The notes: generated by a model not told the origin, from the letters alone. A stretch of DNA of 64,000 nucleotides from Breoghania sp037026715 (GCF_037026715.1 NZ_JBANCG010000002.1:372001-436000), one strand, 5' to 3'. Shown: positions 52,210-62,066, numbered from the stretch's first letter. Translations and numbers: made by a program.

Positions 52210-52813
52210 GAAATACGCCTCCGCGGGCGACTTTGCCGGCGATTATGCCCGCCAGCTGAACGAGGCAATGGCCGGGGTGGACCGGGATCAGATCGACGGG
52301 GTCGCCGGCTGTCTGGCGGCCGCCATCGATGCCGGCCGGGAAATTTTCGTCTGCGGCAATGGCGGATCCTCGGCGATCGCCAATCACGTGACTTGCGATT
52401 ACGTGAAGCTGCTGGGCCTTGCCACCGGCAAGCCGGTGCGCCTGTCGTCGCTGAACGCCTACAGCGAGCTCAATTTCGCGATCGCCAACGACATCGCCTT
52501 CGAGGAGGTGTTCGCGTTCCATATCGCCCAGCGCGGCCGCGAGGGCGACGTCCTGTGGGCGATCTCGTCCTCCGGCAGTTCGCCAAACATCGTCAAGGTG
52601 CTCGAGACGGCCCGCGCGAAGGGCCTGGAGACGATCGCCTTCACCGGGTTCGAAGGCGGCAAGGCGAAGGATATTGCCACGCACTCGGTCCACGTGCCGG
52701 CGGGCAATTACGGGATCGTCGAGGACGCGCACCAGATGTTGGCGCACATCGTCTGCCAGTACGTCAGACACCTGCATGTGAAAGAAGAGACATTGGGATC
52801 GGTCGTATTTTAA
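52184..52813 (+). CDS. gmhA: phosphoheptose isomerase (SIS domain)
   Basis: 209 residues from ATG 52184; an in-frame ATG at 52163 is also possible. It overlaps hddA by 26 bases. The SIS domain has IFVCGNGGSSAIANHVTCDY (about 48-67) and WAISSSGSSPNIVKVLETA. It converts sedoheptulose 7-phosphate to heptose 7-phosphate, the entry step. It ends at a 1-base overlap (TAATG) with the sulfotransferase-like gene. Confidence 0.88.
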   Translation: MTRYCFPDRKYASAGDFAGDYARQLNEAMAGVDRDQIDGVAGCLAAAIDAGREIFVCGNGGSSAIANHVTCDYVKLLGLATGKPVRLSSLNAYSELNFAIANDIAFEEVFAFHIAQRGREGDVLWAISSSGSSPNIVKVLETARAKGLETIAFTGFEGGKAKDIATHSVHVPAGNYGIVEDAHQMLAHIVCQYVRHLHVKEETLGSVVF

Positions 52814-53859
52814 TGAACACGCAGGTTATCATCCTCGGCTTTCACCGCAGCGGCACGTCGCTGTTCACCGACTACCTCAATCAGGCCGGACTGTTCGTGG
52901 GCTCCGATCTCCTGGGGGCCACGCCGACGAACCATCGCGGACACTTCGAGGACCGCGGCATCGTCCACTTCCACACATCCATGCTGCAGCGGGCGGGGGT
53001 GAACTGGCTGGCGAGCGCCCCGTATTTCCCGATCTACGTGCCGCAGGACCACAAGGAAGTGTTGCGCCTGCTCGCCAATCGCGACGCGCATAATGCGGTG
53101 TGGGGCTTCAAGGATCCGCGCACCTGCCTGTTCTGGGATCTGTGGGATACCCATGCCAGCAATCCGGTCTACGTGGTGCCGCTGCGCCATTACGAATTCT
53201 GCGTCGACAGTCTTCAGCGCCGCGCTTTCCGCGATGCCAACACGAAGAATGTCGGGCGCCAGCACAACCTGCGCATCGCGAACAATCCGGACATGAGCGC
53301 CGCGTCCTGGCTGCTGCATATGGCCCGGGTTCTGGAATGCGTGTCGAAGGCGCCCGAACGCTCCTTCGTCGTCGATATGCACCAGCTGAACAAGGAAAGC
53401 AGGCCGGTGCGGATGGTCAACGAGAAGTTCGATCTCGCTCTGGAGGACATCGAGTTCGGCCGGGTATTCGATCAGTCGCATTTCAAGGCGACGATGCGCC
53501 ACCCGCCGGTTATCAGCCCGTCGCTGCGTCAGCAATGCGAGGAACTCTGGCAGGAACTGCTGGCACGTGCCGATCCCGAAGGAGCATCTGCCGCGACAAG
53601 GGAGGTGCGCTCCTACCGCCCCTTCGTGCTGAAGACCGACAATGCGGAATACGAACGGCTGCGGCTCGAGGTCGGGCTCGGCGGCGGTGTGCGACGTGAC
53701 AAGAAGGCGCCCCCCCGCCCGGCCGTTGCCCGCGCCATGAATGACGGCGAGGTCGCCGGATTGTTCGCCGAACGCATGCGCGCCGGTCGCTACGGCAAAT
53801 TCCTCAAGTTCATGGAGCCCTTTCTCTCTGCCGTTTTCGATTGGCTGAACAAACGATGA
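52813..53859 (+). CDS. sulfotransferase-like protein
   Basis: 348 residues. The P-loop-like start VIILGFHRSGTSLFTDYLNQAG (residues 5-26; PAPS 5'-phosphate site), KDPRTCLFWDLW at about 99-110 and VVPLRHYEF (3'-phosphate-type region) match the sulfotransferase family. It would transfer sulfate to a sugar hydroxyl, or may be a related kinase. Its position next to heptose synthesis and glycosyltransferases suggests a sulfated surface glycan. It overlaps the next gene (ATGA). Confidence 0.72.
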   Translation: MNTQVIILGFHRSGTSLFTDYLNQAGLFVGSDLLGATPTNHRGHFEDRGIVHFHTSMLQRAGVNWLASAPYFPIYVPQDHKEVLRLLANRDAHNAVWGFKDPRTCLFWDLWDTHASNPVYVVPLRHYEFCVDSLQRRAFRDANTKNVGRQHNLRIANNPDMSAASWLLHMARVLECVSKAPERSFVVDMHQLNKESRPVRMVNEKFDLALEDIEFGRVFDQSHFKATMRHPPVISPSLRQQCEELWQELLARADPEGASAATREVRSYRPFVLKTDNAEYERLRLEVGLGGGVRRDKKAPPRPAVARAMNDGEVAGLFAERMRAGRYGKFLKFMEPFLSAVFDWLNKR

Positions 53860-54632
53860 GAGCGATCGGTCTGACTGCGACGGCCTCGATTGACGAACGC
53901 TTCGCGTCATTTTCCTCGACGGCGGATGCTTACGGCTTTCTGAGGGAGCAGGCTCTCGCCGCCGAAGCACAGGCGCCGGTCGGGCCGCTTGTGATCTTCG
54001 ACGTGGCGAGCGTGCCGCTGCCCTGGTTCGATGACAATGCGGAGTGCCGTAGGGCCTTCGTCCTGCGTGACCGCCGCGACGTTGAGACCTTCATCGTGCT
54101 TTCGGGCCGCATGACGGCCGGTACGTTCGACCTGAGCGATCTGGTTCTGGTATCCGAAGAGGTGCCGCTGAACGGCAACGAACGCGCTGTGCTGCGGGCG
54201 GCCCAGGCGGAATTTTTCAACGATCTGGACAAGGTCCTGATGCCGGGCGGCGTGCTGGACGTTTGGGAGCAGCGCCGCCGGCGGTTCTTTTCCGTCGATG
54301 CGCAGATGGCGACAGGCTTTCATGTTCTGCGCTATCGGGCCCGTGAGCCCATTCCGGTTTTCCGGAGGCTCGTGACGGGAGCCTTCCTGTTCGAGGAGGA
54401 CATGGGGATCAGTGCGACGGCGGCTGTCATCGATGCGCCGGCTTCCCTGGACGAGGCTTCCGAATACGCCGATTTCGACGAAATCTTCGCGTTTCTCGGC
54501 TCCGGCGTGTCGGTTGTCGAAACCGTTTCCCTCTTTCGCAACGCGACGGGGCGCAATCCGATGATCGTCGATGAAGTCGCCTATTCGGTGGAAGGCGTCC
54601 CGAAGAGCTTGATACGGTTGCGTCTCGCATGA
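53856..54632 (+). CDS. unknown protein in the glycan cluster
   Basis: 258 residues from ATG 53856, coupled on both sides by 4-base overlaps. No signal peptide or membrane helix. It appears to be a mixed alpha/beta chain with phrases PLVIFDVASVPLPWFDDNAE and FNDLDKVLMPGGVLDVWEQRR. Overlap with flanking genes suggests it takes part in the same process (for example sugar modification or assembly), but I cannot assign a family. Confidence 0.65.
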   Translation: MRAIGLTATASIDERFASFSSTADAYGFLREQALAAEAQAPVGPLVIFDVASVPLPWFDDNAECRRAFVLRDRRDVETFIVLSGRMTAGTFDLSDLVLVSEEVPLNGNERAVLRAAQAEFFNDLDKVLMPGGVLDVWEQRRRRFFSVDAQMATGFHVLRYRAREPIPVFRRLVTGAFLFEEDMGISATAAVIDAPASLDEASEYADFDEIFAFLGSGVSVVETVSLFRNATGRNPMIVDEVAYSVEGVPKSLIRLRLA

Positions 54633-55684
54633 TCCATTACATCGTCTGCAACAATCCACCTCTTGGTACTCTGCCGGTCGCGAGCGGTCCCGGCATGCGG
54701 GCGCGACAGCTTTACTGGCAAGTCAAGGCGGCCGGACATGAGGCGCGTTTCGTTATGTTCGCCGACCGCTATTCCATGACTTGCGGCGTCGACAACCTTC
54801 CCCACGGCCACCGCGAGATGCAGCTTGTCCCCAATGGACTCTTCGGCGACTTCGTCGAGCGGATAGAGCCGGGGGTCTTCATCTTCACGCAGGCAAATTT
54901 TCCAAGCGAGTTGAGCAAGGCGGCGCGCCATCATCACATCGTCTTCGACTTCATCGCGCGAAAGGATCTGGAATTCATCGCGAGCGGCAAGGAGGCCGCG
55001 GCGTTGAAATATCTCGACGATGTGCGGACCTACATGGACCATGCGCATACGGTGCTCGTGACGTCGCCGAAACTCGCGGCCCACGTCGAGGCGGAATATG
55101 GCCGCAAGCCGCTACTCAATCCGTTCGCGTTCCAGCCCGAGGACCATGTGAAGTTCGTCAAGCCGACGATCACCTTCGGCGGGCGGATCCACAAGTGGAC
55201 CAACTACGCCATTACGTTCGACGGATTGGCAGACTACTTCGAAACCCATCCCGAGCACCGCGGGCTGTTCATGTTCGACAGCGCGATAGAAGGCGTCGAG
55301 GATCCGCACGCCAAATCGGTCAACCGGCTGCTGACGCTCCCGAATGTGACCAGGGTCGGGATGCTGCCGACCCGCCAGGCGGCCGAGCTGGTGGGGCGCT
55401 CGCATCTGTTTGTCGACAGCAGCTTCCAGGGTGAGGAGCGCGATTTCGCCACTTCCATCCGTACGGTCCATGCATTGTCGCTCGGCACGCCCGTCTACCA
55501 CAATGCCGGGACGGGGCTTGACGACGTCTATCCCGATTTTCCCGGCCGTCTCGGCCCGGAACCGGATGCGGCGGTGGTGGAGCGCACCGTCGACGACGCG
55601 CTGTCGGGGGCATTCGAGGCTCCCCTCAAGGCCGTGCAGGCATCCATGAAACGCATGCTGTCGGAGAAGGCGTTGGCATGGTGA
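54629..55684 (+). CDS. glycosyltransferase-like protein
   Basis: 351 residues from ATG 54629. GT-B-type layout: N-terminal Rossmann domain with the GPGMRARQLYWQVKAAGHEARFV start (residues 15-37) that is common in sugar transferases, an internal HTVLVTSPKLAAHVE segment, and a C-terminal half with VTRVGMLPTRQAAELVGRSHLFVD and SIRTVHALSLGTPVYHN. The family is GT4-like. Overlaps the next gene by 7 bases. Confidence 0.72.
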   Translation: MIHYIVCNNPPLGTLPVASGPGMRARQLYWQVKAAGHEARFVMFADRYSMTCGVDNLPHGHREMQLVPNGLFGDFVERIEPGVFIFTQANFPSELSKAARHHHIVFDFIARKDLEFIASGKEAAALKYLDDVRTYMDHAHTVLVTSPKLAAHVEAEYGRKPLLNPFAFQPEDHVKFVKPTITFGGRIHKWTNYAITFDGLADYFETHPEHRGLFMFDSAIEGVEDPHAKSVNRLLTLPNVTRVGMLPTRQAAELVGRSHLFVDSSFQGEERDFATSIRTVHALSLGTPVYHNAGTGLDDVYPDFPGRLGPEPDAAVVERTVDDALSGAFEAPLKAVQASMKRMLSEKALAW

Positions 55685-56667
55685 TCCCCAAGAAGCGCAT
55701 CTTCTTCGTCGTGCCGAATTACAGGCAGGTCGGCGGCATCGCCAAGATGCTCGACTATGCTGTCCATGCCGACCCCGAGCGCTACGAGGTCTGGTTCGCG
55801 ACGCTGTCCAACCAGCATGCGAAGGCCGGGCTCACGGCGAAGCCGTATTATCAGCGTGCCCAGCACGACATCCAGTTCACGCTGCTGAACGATGCGGATC
55901 TGCGTGACGGCGATCTGGTGATGATCTCGCTGCCCAGCAACTTCTATCGTGTTCTGGAGCGCGCCAAGGCTCTCGGTTATCCCGACATCCGGTTCATCCA
56001 CCTGATCCAGAACGTGCGTCACAACAACATGTTCTTCGACAGGGGCGCCGCCCGCGACCTGTTGATGAAGAACATGCTGCGGATCTGCATCACCGATCAG
56101 GTCTATGACGCGGTGAAGGAACTCGTGCCGGACGAAAACCTGATGGAGTTGAATTTCCACGGTTTCGATTTCGAGTTCTTCCGCCGTCCGGCCATCCGCG
56201 CAAATCCCAGGCTGCGACTTGGATACAACCTCTTCAAGTCGAACTTCGGCGAAAGGGTGCGCGAGGCTTGCGAGGCCAAAGGTCTGCCGGTGGAGTTCGA
56301 GGTCGTGCCGCGCGGCGTCTCCTGGGAAAACCTGCGTGCCGCCTACCATGCGTGCGATGCCTTCATCGGAACGCCGCTGCGAGAGGAAGGCTATTACCTG
56401 CCGGGTATCGAGGCATTGGCCGGCGGCGACGTCTTGATCTGTTCCGATGCCGTCGGAAATCGCTCCTATCTCGCCGCCGACGCTGCCTGGACGGTGGGGT
56501 ACGAGGACGTCGACGATTATGTTGCGAAGATCGAGCAACTACTGGCAATGGCACCGGAGGATCGCGAACGCCTGCAGGCGTCCGCCGTGGACTTCGCGTC
56601 GCAGTTCTCGCTGGAGATGGAAAAGCAGGGCTTCAGGTCGTTCCTGGAAAAGCATGTGGCCGAGTGA
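55678..56667 (+). CDS. glycosyltransferase-like protein
   Basis: 329 residues from ATG 55678. It has an N-terminal strand-turn-helix FFVVPNYRQVGGIAKMLDYAV and a C-terminal PVEFEVVPRGVSWENLRAAYHACDAFIGTPLREEGYYLPGIEALAGGDVLICS, where the EGYYLPGIEA part is the GT-B donor-site phrase (about 236-246). It is the last gene of the heptose/glycan run; about 500 bases without a gene follow. Confidence 0.75.
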   Translation: MVIPKKRIFFVVPNYRQVGGIAKMLDYAVHADPERYEVWFATLSNQHAKAGLTAKPYYQRAQHDIQFTLLNDADLRDGDLVMISLPSNFYRVLERAKALGYPDIRFIHLIQNVRHNNMFFDRGAARDLLMKNMLRICITDQVYDAVKELVPDENLMELNFHGFDFEFFRRPAIRANPRLRLGYNLFKSNFGERVREACEAKGLPVEFEVVPRGVSWENLRAAYHACDAFIGTPLREEGYYLPGIEALAGGDVLICSDAVGNRSYLAADAAWTVGYEDVDDYVAKIEQLLAMAPEDRERLQASAVDFASQFSLEMEKQGFRSFLEKHVAE

Positions 56668-57171
56668 GGGCACCCTTCCTTGCCTTCGTTGGCTGCCCCG
56701 CCTCTTGGCCATCGTGCCGTTCACGCAAGGTGATCGGTAAGGCGCGTGGTTCCTGGCTGTTCAAGTCAGCCCAGCGGCAAGAATGTGCAAGGCAAGCGCC
56801 TGGCGCGAGAGCGCTTCGCTCGGTCGCTTCAGCCCTTGCGGAAGTTGCGTCGATAAACTTCCGGAAAGTGCGATCAGGGATAGGTAATTTCTGCATTTCC
56901 CGCGTTCGATCGCGCTCCGTCTTGTTCAAATCCTCAAATTAAAACCTGATTTCTTTGGCGCGCGCGCGCTGAGCCGCTAATGTGCCGCACCGGATTCTGG
57001 TGCGGTACCGTCATCTGGAGCAATCGGCGGACGTGCGCCGGTGGTTGGCGGTGGTCAAAGCCTGCTTGCGGCGATCGGCACGGGAACGAAGTGCCGGGAC
57101 AGTAGCGTCGAGGCCAGCGGCGTGGCCGGAACGAGGGGGCCAGCGGCGTGGCCGCAGTGAGGGGGGAAGTC
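56668..57171. other. intergenic region before the permease fusion gene
   Basis: No gene is supported. A short AT-rich stretch near 56930-56960 (TCAAATTAAAACCTGATTTC) could be a promoter. GGGGGGA shortly before 57172 serves as the ribosome site of the next gene. Confidence 0.5.
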
Positions 57172-60100
57172 ATGGATCGCATCGTCGTGCAGCCATTCGG
57201 CAAGAGGTTCGTGCTGGCCCTCTTGCTGGTGGCGGTGCTGGCCGTTCAGTTCTGGACGCAGTCGCGCTATCCCGCACTGAACGAGAAGGCGATGATGAGC
57301 GGCGCGATCCAGCTGGAGGACCCGCTGGGCTTCGAGGCCAAGTTTCCGCTCAAGCCCGACGACACGATGGTCGAGCGCATCGCCAAGTCCACCGGCAACT
57401 GGATCAAGACCAACCAGCGCGGCATGACCTTCGGCATCCTGTTCGCCGCCGCCTTCCTCACGCTCTTCGGCTATATCCGCAAGCACAGCTTCAGGGGGAG
57501 TTTCTCCAATTCCGCGCTGGGGCTGGTGATGGGCGCGCCGCTTGGCGTCTGCGTCAATTGCGCGGCCCCGATCGCGCGGGGGCTTTATTCGGGCGGCGCG
57601 CGGGCGGAATCCACGTTGTCCGCGATGATCGCCTCGCCGACGCTCAACATCGTCGTTCTCACGATGCTGTTCTCGCTGTTTCCCTTCTACATGGCGATCA
57701 CCAAGATCGCGCTGTCGCTGGTGATGATCCTTCTGGCGGTGCCTGTCATCTGTCGCTTCCTGCCGAAGGAGCAGTTGCAGGCCTCGATGGCCAGGCGCGC
57801 AGCCACCGTGACGCCCGATCCCCACACCAGCGCCACGGATCAGGAAAACCTCTTCTGGGCGGTTCTCTACTTCGTCAAGGACTACGCGATGAACCTCTGG
57901 TTCATCGTCAAGACGACCGTGCCCCTAATGCTGCTGGCCGGCTTTCTCGGCGCCCTGGTGGCAAGCCTGCTGCCGGCAAGCCTTCTGGAAAACGCGGGCT
58001 TCGGGGTCTTTGGGCTGGTTGCGGCATCGCTCATCGGTACCTTTCTTCCCGTGCCCATCGGGCTCGATGTCGTCGCCTCGGGGGCGCTGCTTCAGGCAGG
58101 ACTGGCGCCCGGCTACGTCATGGCGCTTCTGTTCACGCTCGGCATTTTCTCGATCTATTCGTTCTTCATCGTCGCCACCGCCATCTCAATGCGCGCGGCC
58201 CTCCTGCTTGGCGCGACGATCTTCGTCGTGGGCATTCTGGCGGGCTTCGGCGTCTCTCAGTATCACGCCTGGCAGACCGAACGCGCGCTCAGGATGCTGA
58301 CCGGCTGGGAGTTCTCGCTGATCGGGTCCGCCCATGCCGCGGAGACGGCGGGCGCCCATGCCGGGGTTGTCCGCGAATTCACGGTTTCTGGCGCAAAAGG
58401 CGTTGTCGAAAAGCATGATTTCGCACAGCGCTCTTCGGCCGGCGAACTGCCGTTCTCGCGGATGGAAGCGTGGCATCTGGGCATCGACAAGCCGACGGAA
58501 TTCTCGCTCGCCGACATGTGGCCGCCGTTCTGGGAAGGGCGCTCGATCGCGGCCGGCGACTATGACCGGGATGGTGCGACCGACCTCGTCTTCGCCTCCA
58601 CCGAGAAGGGGCTCTATTTTTATTCCGGCGACGGCAAGGGCGGATTTCGCCCACAAGCGTTCGACATCGGCCGGATCGCGGAAATGCCGGTCTTCAATGC
58701 GGTGCTGGTCGATATCAACGGCGACGGCTGGCTCGATCTGTTTCTCACGACCTATCAGCAGGGCAATTACGTGCTGAAGAACGTGGAAGGGCGTTTCGAC
58801 GTCGCCAACCTGACGCCGGTGAAAAACCGCGACGATGCCATCCTGACCATGGCCGTGAGCTTTGCGGATTTCGACCGCGACGGCGATCTGGACGCGGCGC
58901 TCGGCAACTGGGCGGCGGGCTGGTATCGCAAGGTTCCCGGTGAGGAGGCGCGCAACCGCATCGTGCTCAACGAGGACGGCCGGCTGACGGGCGAGCGCTT
59001 CCAGGATCTGCCGGGACTGCCCGGCGAGACGCTGTCGATCCTGTTTTCCGACATCAACGGCGACGGCAACGCGGACCTGTTGGTCGGCAACGACTTCGAG
59101 ATGCCGGACATGTTCTATCTGGGCGACGGCAAGGGCGCGCTGACGGCGGTGACGCGCGCCGACGGGCTTATCCCGATGACCACGACCACGACCATGGCGC
59201 TGAAGACCGCCGACCTGCACAACACCGGCAGCTCCGCGATCTACGCCGCACAGATCGCTGGGCGTTCGTCCGGCGTTTCAAAGAAGCTCAAGATGCGCTC
59301 GCTCGACCACTATTGCGAGGGCATCGAGCGCGAGGCTGATCGGGCCGTGTGCGAGAAGAACATGGCGATCAAGCGCTGGTACAAGTCCGGTCACAGCTTC
59401 GACCCGGGCTTCGCCTCCAAGTGCGCGGAGATGGAGGGGCGCTATCAGGCCGAATGCAAGGCGATGCTGGTCAAGGATCTGGCCATCCAGAACCGCGATC
59501 CCTCCATCTGCAAGCTGATCCCCGCCGACGCCACGCGCGCCCGGCAGCTGTGCGAGATCCATTTCCGCCCGTTCCGCAAGCCGGACGAGACGGAGATGGA
59601 AAAGACCGTGCCGCAGATCCTGCGCCGCAATGTGCTGCTGGAGCCCCGCCCCGGCGGTGGCTTTGTCGAGACAGCCGAGGACGAGGGGCTCGATGTCGGC
59701 GGCTGGAGCTGGGATACCAAGATCGGCGACTTCGACAATGACGGCTTCCAGGATGTCTACATCGTCAACGGCACGTGGGTGCCGAACGAGGTGAGCCCGT
59801 CGAACCTGTTCTTCCGCAACAAGGGCGACGGCACCTTCGAGGAGGCAACCGACGCCTTCGGGCTGGCCGACTACCTGATCACGGCCGCCGCCCTGCAGAT
59901 CGACCTCGACGGCGACGGCGATCTCGATTTCCTGACGGTGCCGGTCAATGGTCCGGTCGAGGCCTTCATCAACAATTCCACCACGGGCAACGCGATCGAG
60001 ATCGCGCTGGAGGACTATATCGGCAACAGCGCCGGCATCGGCGCCCGCATCGAGGTGCGGGCGGGCGAACGGCTGTGGACGCGTGAGATCCAGCTCGGCG

Positions 60101-60270
60101 GCGGGTTCATGTCATTCGACCTGGCCGAAGCCCATATCGGGCTCGGCGAAGTGGAAGCGGTGGACAGCGTGACGATCCGCTGGCCGGTCGGCGAGCTGAT
60201 GAAAATCGAGGGCCCGTTGCCGGCGGGCGCGCGCTATCTTGTCAAGCGCTACGGTGATCCGACACTGTAA
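57172..60270 (+). CDS. SO_0444/ArsP-like permease fused to FG-GAP/ASPIC-UnbV (CRTAC1-like) domain
   Basis: 1032 residues. The first 380 residues are an integral membrane permease (at least eight hydrophobic segments; GVCVNCAAPIARGLYSGG with Cys127 and Cys130 is a conserved metal/thiol-type motif of the ArsP/SO_0444 permeases). The rest (about 400-1030) is exported: FG-GAP repeats with calcium-like DxDxDG loops (DYDRDGATD, DINGDGWLD, DFDRDGDLD, DINGDGNAD, DFDNDGFQD, DLDGDGDLD) and a C-terminal ASPIC/UnbV segment. A Cys-rich insert (about 700-805: six Cys in DHYC...QLC) separates propeller units. Permease function and propeller partner are unknown; the fusion appears intact. Confidence 0.82.
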   Translation: MDRIVVQPFGKRFVLALLLVAVLAVQFWTQSRYPALNEKAMMSGAIQLEDPLGFEAKFPLKPDDTMVERIAKSTGNWIKTNQRGMTFGILFAAAFLTLFGYIRKHSFRGSFSNSALGLVMGAPLGVCVNCAAPIARGLYSGGARAESTLSAMIASPTLNIVVLTMLFSLFPFYMAITKIALSLVMILLAVPVICRFLPKEQLQASMARRAATVTPDPHTSATDQENLFWAVLYFVKDYAMNLWFIVKTTVPLMLLAGFLGALVASLLPASLLENAGFGVFGLVAASLIGTFLPVPIGLDVVASGALLQAGLAPGYVMALLFTLGIFSIYSFFIVATAISMRAALLLGATIFVVGILAGFGVSQYHAWQTERALRMLTGWEFSLIGSAHAAETAGAHAGVVREFTVSGAKGVVEKHDFAQRSSAGELPFSRMEAWHLGIDKPTEFSLADMWPPFWEGRSIAAGDYDRDGATDLVFASTEKGLYFYSGDGKGGFRPQAFDIGRIAEMPVFNAVLVDINGDGWLDLFLTTYQQGNYVLKNVEGRFDVANLTPVKNRDDAILTMAVSFADFDRDGDLDAALGNWAAGWYRKVPGEEARNRIVLNEDGRLTGERFQDLPGLPGETLSILFSDINGDGNADLLVGNDFEMPDMFYLGDGKGALTAVTRADGLIPMTTTTTMALKTADLHNTGSSAIYAAQIAGRSSGVSKKLKMRSLDHYCEGIEREADRAVCEKNMAIKRWYKSGHSFDPGFASKCAEMEGRYQAECKAMLVKDLAIQNRDPSICKLIPADATRARQLCEIHFRPFRKPDETEMEKTVPQILRRNVLLEPRPGGGFVETAEDEGLDVGGWSWDTKIGDFDNDGFQDVYIVNGTWVPNEVSPSNLFFRNKGDGTFEEATDAFGLADYLITAAALQIDLDGDGDLDFLTVPVNGPVEAFINNSTTGNAIEIALEDYIGNSAGIGARIEVRAGERLWTREIQLGGGFMSFDLAEAHIGLGEVEAVDSVTIRWPVGELMKIEGPLPAGARYLVKRYGDPTL

Positions 60271-60365
60271 CCGGCGGCGCATGTCGGCGAAAACCGCCGG
60301 TGCGGATGATGGCGCGGGCGCGGTGGATGCAAGCGAAATATCAGAACGGAATATCAGGAGGCGAC

Positions 60366-62066
60366 ATGCAGCGTGGGACGGCCTTGCGGAAGACGCAAAG
60401 GGTGGCGAAAAGGGCCGCCTTCCCCCTCATTCTTTGCGTCCTCGCCGGGGTGGCGGCCAGTGGGCCCGTTCGCGCGCAAGGCCAGTCGGGCGAGACCGCC
60501 GGGCCTGCCGCCGGAGCGGGAGCCCCGGGTGCACCCGGTGATGGGTCCGGTGCCGAAGGGAAAGCTGCAGCCGGTTCGGGTGCGGCCGCCGTTGCGCCCG
60601 CTGTTGCGCCGGACGGCACGCCCGACATGTCCGCATCCGAAGCGGCCTACCGGCGCGGCGATTTCGTGACGGCGCGGGCGGAGCTGGAAAAGCTCGTTCC
60701 CACGGGCGATGCGCAGGTGCTCTACCGCCTTGCGTTCATGATGGTGAACGGCAAGGGCGGCGCGCAGGATATTCCCGGCGCGGCGGCGCTGCTGAAACAG
60801 TCGGCGCAAAAGGGCAACGTCGATGCGCAGACCATGCTCGGCCAGTTCTATTTGCGCGGCGCCGGCGTTGCCCGCAACCTGCCGGAGGCCGCGCGGCTGT
60901 TCCAGCTCGCAGCCGAGAAGGGAGCGCCGCAGGCGCAGTTCTTCATCGGCAAGATGTACCATGAGGGCGTCGGCGTTCCGGCGGACCCGGTAAAGGGCCT
61001 GACGTGGCTGCAGGCATCCGCCCGGCAGGGCGTGGCGGAAGCGATGTTCGAGCTTGCCCGCATGTTCGGCAAGGGCGACGGCGTGACGGCGGACGAGGCG
61101 GAATCGCTGCGCTGGCTGGAGCAGGCCGCCGATGCCGGCCTGCCGCTGGCGCAGTTCACGCTGGCGCAGAATTTCTCGCGCGGCGGCGCGGTCGAGCGCA
61201 ACGACGACAAGGCGCTGGCGCTCTATCGCAAGGCGGCGGAAGCCGGATACGTGCCCGCCCAGAGTGCGCTCGGCGCGCTCTATTTCGCGGGCGAGGGCGG
61301 GCTTGCCAAGGATACCGGCGAAGCGTTCGTCTGGTTCACGCGTGCAGCCGAGGGCGGCGATGCGAACGCCCAGACGAACCTTGCCTACATGTATGCGACC
61401 GGTACCGGCGTGGCGCGCGACGAGGCCATCGCCGCCAAGCTCTACAACCAGGCCGCCGAAGCCGGCTTGCCGCGTGCCCAGGCGGCCTTTGCGGTGATGC
61501 TGTCGGAAGGCCGCGGCGTTGCGAAGAACCCGGCCGCGGCCGAGCAGTGGTATATCCTGGCCGCTCGCGGCGGGCTGGAAGCGGCGCGCAAGCGGCTCGG
61601 CGAACTCTATGCCGACGGCACATACGAGGCGACGGATCGCGCCGCCGTCGTGCCCTGGGTCCATGAAGCGGCCCTTGCCGGCGACGAGACGGCCGTGAAA
61701 TGGCTGGAGACGGCGAACGCCGATGGCGTGCTGGCGGCCCGGGGGCGTCTTGCCGATGTCATCGCCAAGGGCACGGCGGACGCCGCGCCGGATCCGGCGC
61801 AGGCGCTTGAGCTCTTCCGCGATGGTGCTGAGAAGGGCGATCCCTATTGCCAGCTTCAGCTCGGTCTTCTCTATGCGCGCGGAGAGGGCGTGGAGCAGGA
61901 CTATGTCCAGGCCCACAAGTGGGTGAACCTGTCCGCTGCCGACGGCAACGCCGAGGCGGTGCGCTCGCGCGATCTCTTCGCGAGTCTGATGACGCCGGAA
62001 CAGGTGAGCGAGGCGCAACGGCTTGCGCGCGAGTGGAACGCGGCGCATTTGGCCGAGGCGCAGTGA
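60366..62066 (+). CDS. secreted Sel1-repeat protein
   Basis: 566 residues with an N-terminal signal peptide (hydrophobic core about 19-38, ending PVRAQ), then a Gly/Ala/Pro-rich linker and an array of Sel1-like repeats from about 95 onward (for example FQLAAEKGAPQAQFFIGKMY, LARMFGKGDG, LYFAGEGGLAKDTGEAFVWF). Sel1 repeats are 36-residue TPR-type units for protein contacts in the periplasm or outside. CAGGAGG lies just before ATG 60366. Followed after 10 bases by a second Sel1 gene; part of the same transcript. Confidence 0.85.
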   Translation: MQRGTALRKTQRVAKRAAFPLILCVLAGVAASGPVRAQGQSGETAGPAAGAGAPGAPGDGSGAEGKAAAGSGAAAVAPAVAPDGTPDMSASEAAYRRGDFVTARAELEKLVPTGDAQVLYRLAFMMVNGKGGAQDIPGAAALLKQSAQKGNVDAQTMLGQFYLRGAGVARNLPEAARLFQLAAEKGAPQAQFFIGKMYHEGVGVPADPVKGLTWLQASARQGVAEAMFELARMFGKGDGVTADEAESLRWLEQAADAGLPLAQFTLAQNFSRGGAVERNDDKALALYRKAAEAGYVPAQSALGALYFAGEGGLAKDTGEAFVWFTRAAEGGDANAQTNLAYMYATGTGVARDEAIAAKLYNQAAEAGLPRAQAAFAVMLSEGRGVAKNPAAAEQWYILAARGGLEAARKRLGELYADGTYEATDRAAVVPWVHEAALAGDETAVKWLETANADGVLAARGRLADVIAKGTADAAPDPAQALELFRDGAEKGDPYCQLQLGLLYARGEGVEQDYVQAHKWVNLSAADGNAEAVRSRDLFASLMTPEQVSEAQRLAREWNAAHLAEAQ

